A stretch of 64,000 nucleotides of DNA from Chryseobacterium sp. 18061 (GTDB lineage: Bacteria; Pseudomonadota; Gammaproteobacteria; Enterobacterales; Enterobacteriaceae): contig CACSKA010000001.1 in assembly GCA_902706205.1 (NCBI GenBank), forward strand, positions 310,001 through 374,000, read 5' to 3'. Made by a program: the position numbers and the translations under genes. The notes below the pieces were generated by a model. That model searched no databases and was not told the origin of the DNA. It saw only the letters and a list, made by a program, of their open reading frames with translations. Below, in pieces: positions 38,370 through 48,672 of this stretch; position 1 is the first letter of the stretch; each line of letters starts with the position of its first letter.

Positions 38370-38729
38370 CAGAGAGAAGATTCCGTCTGTCAGTGTCACA
38401 AGGGGGATACACATATTTTGTCAGAAGCCGGGCGGTATGTCAGTCACCGTTTGCGTTTTTCTGGCGTACTCAATGCCCGGCGGACCAAAAGCCCTGTTGT
38501 TTTTAGGCCTTTTCTTGTACGTCACTACTTACCGGGTTATTTCCTAAATAATAATAGGACGTAACTGAAGGCGATCGCAGCTTTTATACGTATTTTGCAT
38601 CAGGTGAATTGTTTAATTTATGACTACTGCCGGAAACCTTATTTCCGGTCAGTGTTGAAGGAACGACGAAACATATTTTCGGATGGTTTCTTCGCCGTAA
38701 ATAATTAGATAAATCATCAAGGAAAAATC
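38370..38729. promoter_or_regulatory. folD-fimA intergenic region without an invertible fim switch
   Basis: 360 bp with no convincing gene. It holds the divergent folD and fimA promoters and a 7-bp stem CCGGAAA/TTTCCGG at 38630-38648. No inverted-repeat pair typical of the E. coli fimS switch (TTGGGGCCA) is visible, and no fimB/fimE gene lies nearby. This fits FimZ/FimY-type control as in Salmonella. Confidence 0.6.
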
Positions 38730-39281
38730 ATGAAAGTTAGCAAGATTGCTGCGTCTCTGGTGGCATCGCTGGGTCTGTTTGTTGGCGCGGCCAATGCCGA
38801 TACCACCACCGTTAACGGCGGTAACGTGCATTTTAAAGGTGATCTGGTCAACGCGGCGTGTGCGGTCAGCACCGACTCTTCCAACCAGGAAGTGAAACTG
38901 GGCCAGTACCGCACTGCGTCTTTCACTAAAACTGGCGATACCTCTGCCAAAATCCCATTCAGCATCGTGCTGAATGATTGCGACCCAACCGTTGCGGCAA
39001 CTGCGGCCGTAGCCTTTACCGGTCAGGTTGATGCGAAAGACAACACCCTGCTGGCAGTAGCCTCCAGTGACAACTCCGATACCGCAACCGGTGTTGGCAT
39101 TGAAATCCTGGATACTGCATCCGCGACGCTGGCTCCAAACGGCGCTACGTTCTCTACCGCGCAGAACCTGGTAGAAGGCACCAACACTCTGCGCTTCACC
39201 GCGCGCTACAAAGCAACGGCTGACACCACCGCGCCGGGCCAGGCTAACGCTGACGCTACCTTCGTAATGAAATACGAATAA
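38730..39281 (+). CDS. fimA: Type 1 fimbrial major subunit
   Basis: 183-residue pilin exported by Sec and assembled by FimC/FimD. The signal peptide ends at about residue 23 (GAANA/DTTT). The mature part has the pilin cysteine pair (NAACAVS ... NDCDP), GQYRTASF, and the C-terminal beta strand ATFVMKYE with penultimate tyrosine for chaperone binding. It is very similar to Salmonella FimA, less so to E. coli SfmA. AGGA precedes the start. A gap of 70 bp to fimI carries small inverted repeats that may limit read-through. Confidence 0.95.
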   Translation: MKVSKIAASLVASLGLFVGAANADTTTVNGGNVHFKGDLVNAACAVSTDSSNQEVKLGQYRTASFTKTGDTSAKIPFSIVLNDCDPTVAATAAVAFTGQVDAKDNTLLAVASSDNSDTATGVGIEILDTASATLAPNGATFSTAQNLVEGTNTLRFTARYKATADTTAPGQANADATFVMKYE

Positions 39282-39351
39282 GCCTCAGTCACGCTCAGGA
39301 TGAGCCTTGCCTCAAGGATGAGGACCCTTTCAGACCTCCCGGGAATCTATC

Positions 39352-39897
39352 ATGATACGGACGTTGCCACTGCTGGCACTGATATTCGTCGCGGCTTCTC
39401 CGGCCTTCGCGCACACGGTGGTGGTCGATGGCGGGCGCGTTCAGCTACGCGGCGAACTGGTGAACAGCGCCTGCGTTGTGGCCCCTGAGAGCCAGGATTT
39501 GCGCGTGGAAATGGGGCAATACCGCAGTAATACCTTCGGCGACGTGGGTCGCTATTCCACCGTTACTGTACCGTTCACGCTACGCCTCGTGGAGTGTCGG
39601 CGCGATGTCGCAAGCCTGGTAGGCATTAGTTTTCAGGGGTTGAGCCCGGCGGAAGATCCGCAGGTTTTTGTCGCCTCATCAAAGGCCAGCGGCAGGCCAG
39701 GAGAAAGCGGCTTAGGGCTGGCGCTCTTTGATAACCAACAACAGCTTATTATTCCAAACGCACCGCCCGATAATTATTTACCGATAACCGCTGAGGAAAT
39801 GACTTTCCATTTTAGCGCGCGTTATCGCGTTATTTCATTACCGCTCGTACCAGGGGATTTACTCACTGACGTCTGGTTTACTCTCGTTTATCCCTAA
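39352..39897 (+). CDS. fimI: Fimbrial protein FimI
   Basis: 181-residue minor pilin-like protein with a signal peptide (1 to about 20, SPAFA/HTVV). It has the cysteine pair NSACVVA ... [15 protein letters not shown] matching the FimA block, and a C-terminal strand DVWFTLVYP. In type 1 systems FimI is thought to act at rod termination or anchoring. Its position between fimA and fimC is conserved in Salmonella and E. coli. Confidence 0.9.
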   Translation: MIRTLPLLALIFVAASPAFAHTVVVDGGRVQLRGELVNSACVVAPESQDLRVEMGQYRSNTFGDVGRYSTVTVPFTLRLVECRRDVASLVGISFQGLSPAEDPQVFVASSKASGRPGESGLGLALFDNQQQLIIPNAPPDNYLPITAEEMTFHFSARYRVISLPLVPGDLLTDVWFTLVYP

Positions 39898-39940
39898 AAA
39901 TCAGACGCTGTCAGAAAATAAGAAAACAGGTAACTGGGTT

Positions 39941-40633
39941 ATGATCCGCTTAATTAAAAAAACATTTTTTTTGTCGATTCTGATGTTAATGAATGCGCTC
40001 CCGGCGCAGGCGGCCGGGGGCATCGCGCTGGGTGCGACTCGAGTGATTTACCCTGCTGACGCCAAACAAACCTCGCTGGCGCTGAGCAACAGCAACAAGC
40101 AGGAGCGCTATCTGATTAACGCGTGGATTGAAAATGCCACCGGTCAGAAAGAAAAAACCTTCGTCATTACGCCGCCGCTGTTCGTTAGCGAGCCCAACAG
40201 CGAAAATACGTTGCGTATTATTTATGCCGGGCCAGCCCTGGCCTCGGATCGGGAATCACTGTTTTATCTGAATGTTAAAGCGATCCCGTCGATGGATAAA
40301 AAGAACGGCGAAAACAACAATGTTTTACAGCTGGCTATCCTGTCGCGCATCAAGCTGTTCGTTCGACCAAACAAACTCGAGACGCAGCCGTTGCAGGCCC
40401 TCGACACACTAGTGTTTACCCGCAGCGGTTCAGCCATCAGCATCAACAACCCTTCGCCGTATTTTATCACTCTGGTTAATTTACAGATGGGTGGCAAGAA
40501 GCTTGAGAACGTAATGATTACGCCAAAAAGCCGCGCCACGGTCACGCTGCCAGAGGGTGCGCAGGGCACGCTGAGCTGGCAGAGCGTGAATGACTACGGG
40601 GCAATTACTCCGGCTCGTCGCGTGAATCTGTAA
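39941..40633 (+). CDS. fimC: Periplasmic fimbrial chaperone
   Basis: PapD-like chaperone, 230 residues, donating a beta strand to each pilin. The signal peptide is 1 to about 25 ([19 protein letters not shown]). Family motifs are [42 protein letters not shown] with alternating hydrophobic residues, and [12 protein letters not shown]. The Arg/Lys pair for pilin C-terminus binding is expected in ATRV and IKLFVRP. The stop overlaps the fimD start by one base. Confidence 0.95.
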   Translation: MIRLIKKTFFLSILMLMNALPAQAAGGIALGATRVIYPADAKQTSLALSNSNKQERYLINAWIENATGQKEKTFVITPPLFVSEPNSENTLRIIYAGPALASDRESLFYLNVKAIPSMDKKNGENNNVLQLAILSRIKLFVRPNKLETQPLQALDTLVFTRSGSAISINNPSPYFITLVNLQMGGKKLENVMITPKSRATVTLPEGAQGTLSWQSVNDYGAITPARRVNL

Positions 40634-43223
40634 TGAATGCCTTTCCTCACGCCGAACTTTCCAGACGCTGGCCGCGTCTGAAACTGCTGACCCTTGCCTT
40701 GTCCGGCGTGTCGTTTGCGTCCGGCGTGCAGGCGGAAAGCTACTTTAACCCTTCATTCCTGTCCGACGATGCGGCGGGCGTGGCGGATTTGTCGCGCTTC
40801 GAGAAAGGCAACAAGCAACCCGCTGGGGTGTATCGGGTCGATATCTGGCGCAATGATGAGTTCGTTGGCTCGCAGGATCTCGCCTTTACGCCCGCCGAAG
40901 GCACGCAACCGGCGGCCGGGGGATTGGCCCCGTGCCTGACACCGGCGCTGCTCAAGCGTCTTGGGGTCAACACCGCGGCGTTTCCTGCGCTGGCGAAAGA
41001 GGCGCCAGAATCCTGCGTGGCGCTGGAAAAAGTGATTCAGGGAACGGAAATCGCCTTCGATTTTGCGGCGCTCAAGCTCAACATCAGTCTGCCGCAGGTG
41101 GCGATGTTCAACAGCGCGCGCGGCTATATCCCGCCCGAAGAGTGGGATGAAGGCATTCCGGCGCTGCTGGCGAATTACAGTTTTAGCGGCAACCGTGGCA
41201 GCGACGATGACAGCTACTTTTTGAGCCTGACCAGCGGTGCCAACTATGGCCCGTGGCGACTGCGTAACAGTGGCACCTGGACCTATTCCGATAACAATAG
41301 TCAGAGAGAAAACCGTTGGCGCAACGTCGCTACCTGGGTGCAGCGATCGATTGTGCCGTGGAAAAGTGAACTGGTAATGGGCGACAGCAACACCGGCAGC
41401 GACGTGTTTGACAGCGTCGGCTTTCGCGGGGCGCGGCTCTACTCTTCTGACAGCATGTATCCCGACAGCATGCAGGGCTTCGCGCCGACGGTGCGCGGTA
41501 TCGCCCGCACGCCTGCCAAAATCACCATTCGCCAGAACGGCTACGTGGTCTATCAGAGCTATGTCCAGAGCGGGGCGTTCGCCATCAGCGATCTGAACCC
41601 GACGTCTTCGAGCGGTGACCTGGAAGTGACCGTCGACGAAAAAGACGGCAGCCAGCAGCGCTACACCGTGCCGTATTCTTCGGTTCCTTTACTGCAACGT
41701 GAAGGCCGCTGGAAGTACGATCTCGTGGCGGGGGATTACCGTTCCGGTAACAACCAGCAGGAGACGCCGTTCTTTGCGCAGGGCACGGTGATTACCGGCC
41801 TGAACGGCGGCTACACAGTGTACGGCGGCACGCAGCTGGCGGAAAACTACACCGCTATTGCGCTGGGCTTAGGGAAAAACCTCGGGGACTGGGGCGCGGT
41901 ATCGCTGGATATTACCCACGCGCACAGTCGGCTGGTGGATGACAGCACCCACGACGGGCAATCGCTGCGTTTTCTATACGCCAAATCCCTGAATACCTAC
42001 GGCACCAACTTCCAGCTGCTCGGTTATCGCTACTCGACCAAAGGCTTCTTCACCCTCGATGATACGACGTGGAAGAACATGAGCGGTTATCAGTACAGCG
42101 ATAAGGAAACGGACGATGATGGCGTGCCGGACATCATCAGCTATCACAACCTGACGCAGAATAAAAAAGGCCGTTTCCAGGCCAACATTTCGCAATCGCT
42201 CGGCGATTACGGCTCGCTGTATCTTTCCGGCAGTGAGCAAACCTACTGGGGATCTGACGATACCAATACCTGGTATCAAGTAGGTTATTCCGGTGGCTGG
42301 CGCGGAATGAGCTATTCGGTGTCGATGTCGTGGAACCGTTCGATTGGTATTCCGGGCACTGATCAGATTGCGTCATTTAACCTCTCCGTGCCGTTCAGCA
42401 TATTCAGCAACGGCGCGGCGCGCCGCAACTCAGCGTTTGATCGGGCGTATGCCACCGTTTCCGCCAGCCGTAACAGTGACGGTGACAACAGCTGGCAGAG
42501 TGGCGTCAGCGGCACGCTGCTTGACGGAAACAACTTCAGCTACAGCGTGACGCAGGGCAGCACCAGCGGCCAGGGTTACACCGGCAGCGCCAGCGCCAAC
42601 TGGCAGGCAACCTACGGCACATTGAGCGGCGCCTACAACTATGATCGCGACCAGCATTCCCTGAACTGGCAGGCATCCGGCGGCATTGTGGCTCACGCCG
42701 ATGGCATCACGTTCAGCCAACCGTTGGGTGACACTAACGTGCTTATCAAAGCACCGGGCGCGAGCGGCGTCAGCATCGAAAACCAGACCGGGGTCAAAAC
42801 CGACTGGCGCGGTTACGCGGTGATGCCGTACGCCACCGTCTATCGCTACAACCGCATCGCGCTCGATACCAACACCATGAGCAATAGCACCGACGTCGAA
42901 ACAACGTTAGTAGCGTCGTGCCAACCGAAGGCGCAGTGGTGCGGGCGACGTTTGATACACGCATTGGCGTAAGGGCGTTGATCACCGTGCGTCGTGGCGC
43001 CCAGCCGGTGCCGTTTGGTGCCATCGTCCGGGAAGCGACCAGCGGCGTAACCAGCATGGTGGGCGATGACGGACAAATCTACTTAAGTGGTTTGCCGCTC
43101 AGCGGTGAGCTGTTGATTCAATGGGGCGAAGGCTCAGGCGCGCAGTGTCGCGCTCGCTACTCGCTTCCGGAAAAGAGCCTGCAACAGGCGATCACGCTCA
43201 CGGAGGTTCGCTGTGATCAATAA
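40633..43223 (+). pseudogene. fimD: Outer-membrane fimbrial usher, interrupted by a one-base frameshift
   Basis: Usher that forms the export pore for fimbriae. The main frame (40633-42972, 779 aa) holds a signal peptide (to about residue 35), the N-terminal chaperone-binding domain, most of the beta-barrel and the plug. At about 42915 the frame leaves usher sequence (DVETTLVAS, then an unrelated 14-residue tail). The proper continuation, [25 protein letters not shown] to HTEVRCDQ-like end, lies in the next frame up to 43223. Restoring one base (GCGTCGTG to GCGGTCGTG) would give about 863 aa, near the usual 870. Either a real loss of the C-terminal domain or a sequencing error. Confidence 0.85.
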
Positions 43224-44220
43224 AATCTTCACCGTTTTACTGCTGGGGTGCGCAATGGCGTCTACCTCAGCTATGGCCACGGTTTGTCGCAACGTAAACG
43301 GTGTGGCATCGGACGTGTTTTACGATTTGACCGATACTTTTACCAGCGCCAACAACCAGCCAGGGCAGGTGGTAACGCTGAGCCAAAAATCCGGCTGGGT
43401 GGGGGTGAACGCCATTTGTCCGAGCGGTACCACGGGTACCACCACCAAACGCAGCTACGTCACCAGCTTCCCGGTGGTCAGCACTGAGAGTAGATTTCAG
43501 TACCTTAAGCTTAACGATTATCTCGACGGTGCGATGCAGATAACCGACAGCGCCGCCGGCGTCTTTTATCCGCCACAGAACTACATTCAGATGGGCTCCC
43601 ACCCGAATGTGCCGAATCAAAAAGCGTTTCCGGTAAATGATTCGAAGCTGGTGTTCCGCCTGAAGGTGACGCGGCGCTTTATCAACATGGTGGTTATCCC
43701 GAAACAGACCATGTTTAACGTCTATGTGACCACAACCAGCGCCGATCCGCTCACCACGCCGGTATACACCATCAGCTACAGCGGCACCATCAACGTGCCG
43801 CAAACCTGTGAGATAAACGCGGGTACCGTGGTGCAGTTTGATTTTGGCGATATCGGCGCATCGCTGTTTAGCCAGGCGGGGGCCGGAAACCGTCCGGTGA
43901 ATATCCCGGTGCAGCAGAAAACCATCGGCATCAAATGCACTAACGTGGAATCACAGGCATATCTCACCCTGCGTGTGGAAGCGGAAAAGTCGCAGGGCAA
44001 CGCGATGGTGTCGGATAACCCGGATTTGGGCTTTATCGTTTCCGACAGCAGCGGAAATCCGCTAACCCCGAACAACATTAACAGCAAAATCCCGTTCCGC
44101 CTGGACGGCAGCGCCCAGGCACAGGTGGGGATCCGCGCTTGGCCTGTGAGCATCACCGGCAACAAACCTGCGGAAGGGAAATTTACCGCCAGGGGCTATT
44201 TGCGCGTGGACTATGACTAA
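43213..44220 (+). CDS. fimH: Type 1 fimbrial tip adhesin
   Basis: 335-residue two-domain adhesin, the Salmonella FimH length. The signal peptide is 1 to about 22 ([14 protein letters not shown]). The N-terminal lectin domain covers about 23-195. The C-terminal pilin domain begins near [19 protein letters not shown] and ends RGYLRVDYD with the typical pilin strand. GTG start at 43213 overlaps the end of the usher C-terminal frame by 11 bp, which shows the fimD tail frame is the native one. Confidence 0.92.
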   Translation: MINKIFTVLLLGCAMASTSAMATVCRNVNGVASDVFYDLTDTFTSANNQPGQVVTLSQKSGWVGVNAICPSGTTGTTTKRSYVTSFPVVSTESRFQYLKLNDYLDGAMQITDSAAGVFYPPQNYIQMGSHPNVPNQKAFPVNDSKLVFRLKVTRRFINMVVIPKQTMFNVYVTTTSADPLTTPVYTISYSGTINVPQTCEINAGTVVQFDFGDIGASLFSQAGAGNRPVNIPVQQKTIGIKCTNVESQAYLTLRVEAEKSQGNAMVSDNPDLGFIVSDSSGNPLTPNNINSKIPFRLDGSAQAQVGIRAWPVSITGNKPAEGKFTARGYLRVDYD

Positions 44221-44230
44221 GGACCTGCCG

Positions 44231-44755
44231 ATGAAATCAGTTTATTTGTGCCTGGCCATGATGGCCGCGACGGCGATGAGCCACAGTGCGCGGGCCGATA
44301 ATGCGCTGGGGGCAGTGAACATCGAGTTGTTTGGTAATGTGGTGGATTACAGCTGCGTGGTGGAAGCGAGCGATAGCGACAAATCCGTCGAGCTGGGGCG
44401 CTGGGCGACCAAACAGCTGCGCAACGCCGGAAGCACCACGTCGGTGATTCCTTTTACGTTGAACCTGACCGGCTGCCCGCCGGGTTCGGCGTCGATAACC
44501 TTTGCCGGAAAAGCCGATGATGACGATCCCACGCTGCTTGGGCTGAACGGCACCAGCAATGCCACAAGAGTGGCGGTGGAAATCCGTGATGCCGACCGCA
44601 GCCGTCTGCCTTTACAGCAGGCGAGTCGCGAAGTGGCTGTCGACGCGCTGGGCAACGCCACGCTACAGTTTTATGCCAACTATATTGCAACAGCCGATAA
44701 TCCGCAGCCCGGTAAGGCCGATGCGGACGCCACGTTTATGATTAACTACAATTAA
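44231..44755 (+). CDS. fimF: Minor fimbrial subunit FimF
   Basis: Adaptor pilin between rod and adhesin, 174 residues from ATG 44231 (MKSVYLCLAMM), chosen because AAGGA lies seven bases upstream; the open frame starts six codons earlier. Signal peptide ends near SARA/DNALG. Pilin cysteines VDYSCVVEA and LTGCPPG, GRWATKQL, and C-terminal strand ATFMINYN are visible. Last gene of the structural operon, followed by a convergent terminator. Confidence 0.9.
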   Translation: MKSVYLCLAMMAATAMSHSARADNALGAVNIELFGNVVDYSCVVEASDSDKSVELGRWATKQLRNAGSTTSVIPFTLNLTGCPPGSASITFAGKADDDDPTLLGLNGTSNATRVAVEIRDADRSRLPLQQASREVAVDALGNATLQFYANYIATADNPQPGKADADATFMINYN

Positions 44756-44763
44756 TATCATAA

Positions 44764-44795
44764 TGCCGCGCCCGATATTTTTTTCGGACACGGCA
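44764..44795. terminator. Hairpin between convergent fimF and fimZ
   Basis: TGCCG ... CGGCA outer arms with an inner CCGA-TATTTTTT-TCGG, located 9 bp after the fimF stop and just before the fimZ stop on the other strand. Confidence 0.6.
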
Positions 44796-44802
44796 CATTC
44801 TC

Positions 44803-45435
44803 TTACACCAGTTCGTGGGACTTTGCGTAGTCAATCAATTCAACAATAGTATGTACGCCAAGTTTAGAGAAAATATTTGATTTATGCGCACTGATTGTTT
44901 TGTTGCTGAGCAAAAGTTGATCGGCTATTTCTTTATTCGTCAGACCATTGACCAGATACCGCAGAACCGTCACTTCACGATTTGAAAGCGGAAGTTCATT
45001 CAATTCCCCGCGCCTTGCCGGATTGTTGCTAAGAAAGTTAAGTGTGTCCGCCGGGAAGAAGGAATAACCCGCCAGGAGCATGTCCACTGCTTTATAGATG
45101 TCATTATGATCCTTCCTTTTACTGACAAAACCATTGGCGCCCGCACGGATCGCCCGTCCGGCATAATAATTTTCCGATTTCGAGGATAAAAACAAAACCT
45201 TGGTTTTAGGGCTGATGTCATGTATCCGTTTGAGTAGTGAAAAACCATCGGTCCCAGGCAGTTCAATGTCAACGATGACCAGGTCTGTTTCATTTTTTCT
45301 TACATAATCAATAACTTTTCTTCCGTCATCCGACTTGAGGACAACGCGAATCTGGCTATTCTTGTGCAACAGAACCTCTATCGACATCCTAACGATAGGT
45401 TGTTCATCCATAATAACAACGGAAGCAGGTTTCAT
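44803..45435 (-). CDS. fimZ: Response-regulator-type fimbrial activator FimZ
   Basis: 210-residue NarL/FixJ-type regulator, the Salmonella FimZ length. The receiver domain has the acidic pocket (D10), phosphoacceptor Asp56 (VIVDIELPG), and K in FVSKRK. The C-terminal LuxR-type HTH (about 145-205) contains LSNREVTVLRYLVNGLTNKEIADQLLLSNKTISAHKSNIFSKL. FimZ activates fimA in Salmonella; no paired sensor kinase is adjacent. It is convergent with the structural operon. Confidence 0.95.
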   Translation of the reverse strand: MKPASVVIMDEQPIVRMSIEVLLHKNSQIRVVLKSDDGRKVIDYVRKNETDLVIVDIELPGTDGFSLLKRIHDISPKTKVLFLSSKSENYYAGRAIRAGANGFVSKRKDHNDIYKAVDMLLAGYSFFPADTLNFLSNNPARRGELNELPLSNREVTVLRYLVNGLTNKEIADQLLLSNKTISAHKSNIFSKLGVHTIVELIDYAKSHELV

Positions 45436-46332
45436 TTTCTATTCCTCAGATTATGTATTCAGTTGTGCTGAGTTCGGAGAGAACTTCATTGCCAGCGTCG
45501 GCGTGTGTTTTTCTCATTTCGGAACGCCCGATCACACCCTAAAGGTCAACGTCCAGGGTGAGAGAAAACACAATATCTGGCTGGCGGGCCATTCGTTCGT
45601 AAAAACGGTGGGTTGCATAAGTTATTTCTGATGCTTGTTTATTTGTCGACTGATGTGATCAGCGCTTCCTTTTTTGAGTTACGACAAGATCGTCGTCATT
45701 AACGTATTATCTATAGATGATTTTGTTGTGGTTTTTGTTATTTATCTCAATGAGGCCGATTATACCGTGTAAAGTTTTAGGAAAAAGTCTGAGATTACGA
45801 CAATTAACTTTACTAATTACGATGTTCTGTAGCGGATTGACCAGGAATTTTCTTTTGGGCCTAATTTCTGCGGTTCATCGATTTGTTGACGCTTAGTGTT
45901 TATGTAATAGCAAAAAACAAAACATGCGACTGCTTGTTGTCTGGTTGTTAAATTAATGATGAATTGTGATGTTACGCAGCGTGTTGCGGTGAGGGCAATA
46001 AATGCTGACTGGATAACGACTTAGGCGTGGTTTTTAGTTTGGCTTAGGGGGTTCTACTTGTCGCACTGACCAATCGGTTGTTCTGCCAGACGGGTGCGGA
46101 AAGGATTCTGGTTTGTCGGTTAGCTCACAATATGCTCGAGCAAATCACCGTTGACTGTGATAATTATTCATTTTATGCAGATGTAAATTCCATTATTTGT
46201 ATCTGTCATGGTGATTGATCGCGCTCAGTGGACATTCTTAGGAATAGTTATAATTGTTTGTTTTTGGTTAAAAAATTACCGTTTATTAACACTAGTTTAA
46301 GTAATTTCTTAAACCATCCCGTCTTCAGCAGG
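45436..46332. other. AT-rich gap between fimZ and fimY with a short coding-like fragment
   Basis: 897 bp without a complete gene. Between about 45470 and 45631 the plus strand reads EFGENFIASVGVCFSH... to a stop with enterobacterial-looking codon use (AGC GTC GGC GTG, CTG GCG GGC). The frame has no good start or ribosome site and begins antisense to fimZ, so it may be a decayed gene remnant. The rest (45640-46330) is AT-rich, probably the fimZ leader and a fimY downstream region. Confidence 0.4.
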
Positions 46333-47049
46333 TTATCCCGAGTGATTCGTGTCACGAATGGCCCCAACGCGTTGTAGGAGTCGCAGCAGCTGGTGGCGAT
46401 GGTTTAGCCGCAGCAGGGTTAAAACGCAGCCGACACGGTAGATAATCCTGTGATACGGACGAACCTGCAGGCGGGCGATATGACACAAGGTGTAGCCTTC
46501 AGACATCATCATCAGCACGCTCCACTCTTTGGCTTTGAATAAACGGGGCAGAAGAGTCTGGGCTTGACTCTGGAGGTGAAGCGCAGCCCGAGCCTGAAAC
46601 AGCGCAAGTCGTTTGTCCAGCACCCGACAATGGCACGTCGCCTGGAGAAACCGTTGCGCACCAGGGTCAACGTCAGGGGTGATCAGCACGATGTCCAGCG
46701 CCGGATAGTTTTGCTGCAACATGCGCAGGCGATCCAGAAGCGTAATGACGGGCAGGATCTGGCCTTCGAGATCGATAATCAAGCCAAGCGGGTGAGTCAG
46801 GTGAACTACGTCCAACGCCTCGTCGATATCGTCAAAGATGCGACACAGGCTCAAGGGAACCGGGCTGTGACGAACGCCGGTGGCAAGATAGTGATCGCGC
46901 GTCACGAGAATGTGGTACTCGCAATAGCGCGCCGTATGGTTGAGCAGGTCGCTGCGTTCAACCAGCGCATTATGAGGCAGGGGAAGTGAATGCCCCTGAA
47001 ACTCCATGATATTTCGCCGTCGCCTTTCCCTGCGTAGCATCACGCGCAT
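46333..47049 (-). CDS. fimY: FimY-like fimbrial regulator
   Basis: 238 residues, close to Salmonella FimY in length, position and general sequence. There is no clear receiver phosphosite. The C-terminal part (about 170-230) has a degenerate LuxR-like HTH: FKAKEWSVLMMMSEGYTLCHIARLQVRPYHRIIYRVGCVLTLL. The N terminus is strongly basic (RVMLRRERRRRN) and uses AGG at codons 7 and 9 plus CTA and CGA nearby. Salmonella FimY translation depends on the argU tRNA for such codons. Start has GGGAGGG upstream. A fimW homologue, present here in Salmonella, is absent. Confidence 0.7.
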   Translation of the reverse strand: MRVMLRRERRRRNIMEFQGHSLPLPHNALVERSDLLNHTARYCEYHILVTRDHYLATGVRHSPVPLSLCRIFDDIDEALDVVHLTHPLGLIIDLEGQILPVITLLDRLRMLQQNYPALDIVLITPDVDPGAQRFLQATCHCRVLDKRLALFQARAALHLQSQAQTLLPRLFKAKEWSVLMMMSEGYTLCHIARLQVRPYHRIIYRVGCVLTLLRLNHRHQLLRLLQRVGAIRDTNHSG

Positions 47050-47351
47050 CGTTTCCCTCCCGGCACGTTGGGCAATTGCTCATTGCACTCTGTGTGAATA
47101 TCGGCATAAGCACAGAAATATTGCCTGAGAACAGTCGGCAATAGGGGGTGTCACGACGGTTTCCCCTCCGTCCTGTGACATGCTTCATTGTTGCTATAAG
47201 GAATATCTGAAGGTACCAGGCGTTGCTTAAACCGTAGCGGGATATTTCGTATAGGAAGGGGAGATTAAGGCCAGTGCTTACGATTTAATCATTTGATGTG
47301 GGGCGATTTTGGACGTTACGGAGGAGATGTGGGCTTTGCAGGTAAAACCCA

Positions 47352-47379
47352 TTGACTCGTTGGTCCCAGACCGTATAAT
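47352..47379 (+). promoter_or_regulatory. Promoter of argU
   Basis: TTGACT and TATAAT with a 16-bp spacer, followed by a GC-rich discriminator CCCGGCG typical of stringently controlled stable-RNA promoters. The tRNA begins 38 bp after the -10 box. The rest of the 367-bp gap after fimY has no other evident feature. Confidence 0.85.
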
Positions 47380-47416
47380 TCCCGGCGTTCAACACCGCGA
47401 AGTTTACCTTCTCAGT

Positions 47417-47493
47417 GCGCCCTTAGCTCAGTTGGATAGAGCAACGGCCTTCTAAGCCGTAGGTCACAGGTTCGAGCCCTGTAGGGCGTACCA
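47417..47493 (+). tRNA. argU: tRNA-Arg (anticodon TCT)
   Basis: 77-nt cloverleaf: acceptor GCGCCCT pairs with AGGGCGT, followed by A and the encoded CCA. D-arm is GCTCAGTTGGATAGAGC. Anticodon stem-loop ACGGCCTTCTAAGCCGT has TCT at 47451-47453, and the T-arm is ACAGGTTCGAGCCCTGT. It reads the rare AGA/AGG codons. It corresponds to argU (fimU in Salmonella) and is the insertion site of the adjacent prophage; the 3' end is intact. Confidence 0.97.
47451..47493. other. Inferred left attachment site (attL) of the prophage in argU
   Basis: The integrase gene ends only 15 bp beyond the tRNA, and DLP12 and related phages are known to use argU. The shared att core should therefore include the 3' part of this tRNA. 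The matching right-hand repeat is outside the window, so the exact core cannot be delimited here. Confidence 0.5.
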
Positions 47494-47508
47494 TTAAGAT
47501 TCAATGAG

Positions 47509-48672
47509 TTAGGCCTCCTTAATATCCTCCGTTTTTATTGATTGGGACATATTTGGGACATCTTCGTTAAAAATCGAGTCTATTTGACGCGCATGTTCAG
47601 TTAAATGATTCGGTGCCAAGTGTGCATATCGACGTACCATTTCGATTGACTCCCAGCCTCCCATTTCCTGCAGCACAGATAACGGAACTCCGGACTGAAT
47701 AAGCCAGCTTGCCCAGGTATGGCGAAGGTCATGAAAACGGAAGTCTTCAATACCCGCGCGACGACATGCCGCATTCCACGCAGTCTGATCATCTACTCGC
47801 ATCTTCCTTACATCCGGTGTCAGCGTTCCGTCTGGGCGATGCTTAGCTTTGGTATGAACGAATACCCATTTATGATGCTTGCCGATCTGATCGCGCAGAA
47901 CCCGACAGGACGTGTCATTCAACGCTACGCCAATAGCGCGGTTTGACTTACTGTCTTCTGGATTCACCCAGGCAACACGACGCTGCATGTCGATTTGCTG
48001 CCATTCCATGTTGATAATGTTCGATCGACGAAGCCCAGTTGAAAGCGCAAACTTAACCACGGACTTCAACGGCTCCGGACATTCCTCAATGAGTCTCTTC
48101 GCCTCATCATGCTCAAGCCACCTGACGCGCTTGTTTCTCACAGCAGGAACCTTGATCACCGGTGCCTTTTCAAGCCATTTCCAGTCGCGTTCCGCAGCAC
48201 GAAGTATCGCCTTCATTAATGCCAGATGCTTTGCTTTTGTTGAGGTGGTTACAAGCTTCTGAATAAACGCGGGAGGCTCAATTCCTTTTTTAATTGCAGA
48301 ATTAACTTTCCCCTTCCATATTTCCCGCGCTTTACGATTCTCCATTCTGCTAACTGCTGAATATATTCTCGCCTCGGTAATATCCTTTAATCTCATTCCT
48401 TCGAAATGTTCGAGCCAGAAAGCCATCCTGGCTTTATCTGTATCGAGCGACTTCTTGTCTGCTTTCTCTTCGAGCCAGCGTAAGCAAGCCTCCTCAAAAG
48501 TCACATCCGGGAAATCGCCGAGTCTGTCTACTCGCCAGAGCTCTGCTTTCCGCTTGTCGTGCAACTCCTGAGCTTGCCGCTTGTCCGCTGTCCCAAGAGA
48601 TTCCTTAATTCGCTTCCCGCCCGGGAGCGAGTACGAGGCGTACCATATTTCACCTCTGCGGAAGATGGACAT
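47509..48672 (-). CDS. int: Phage integrase (tyrosine recombinase, P22/DLP12 type)
   Basis: 387 residues, very similar to IntD of DLP12 and to P22 Int, which integrates at tRNA genes. The N-terminal arm-binding domain is [25 protein letters not shown]. Catalytic residues: Arg in [11 protein letters not shown] (about 218-228), His-x-x-Arg in [13 protein letters not shown] (about 315-327), and Tyr in [13 protein letters not shown]. Good ribosome site GAGGAACG. The 5' part overlaps xis by 145 bp in another frame. Stop lies 15 bp from argU. Confidence 0.96.
   Translation of the reverse strand: MSIFRRGEIWYASYSLPGGKRIKESLGTADKRQAQELHDKRKAELWRVDRLGDFPDVTFEEACLRWLEEKADKKSLDTDKARMAFWLEHFEGMRLKDITEARIYSAVSRMENRKAREIWKGKVNSAIKKGIEPPAFIQKLVTTSTKAKHLALMKAILRAAERDWKWLEKAPVIKVPAVRNKRVRWLEHDEAKRLIEECPEPLKSVVKFALSTGLRRSNIINMEWQQIDMQRRVAWVNPEDSKSNRAIGVALNDTSCRVLRDQIGKHHKWVFVHTKAKHRPDGTLTPDVRKMRVDDQTAWNAACRRAGIEDFRFHDLRHTWASWLIQSGVPLSVLQEMGGWESIEMVRRYAHLAPNHLTEHARQIDSIFNEDVPNMSQSIKTEDIKEA

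Noticed and set aside
46564..46989. 141-codon plus-strand frame across fimY
   Set aside because: Antisense to fimY, which has a good ribosome site and homology; no evidence for a second product.
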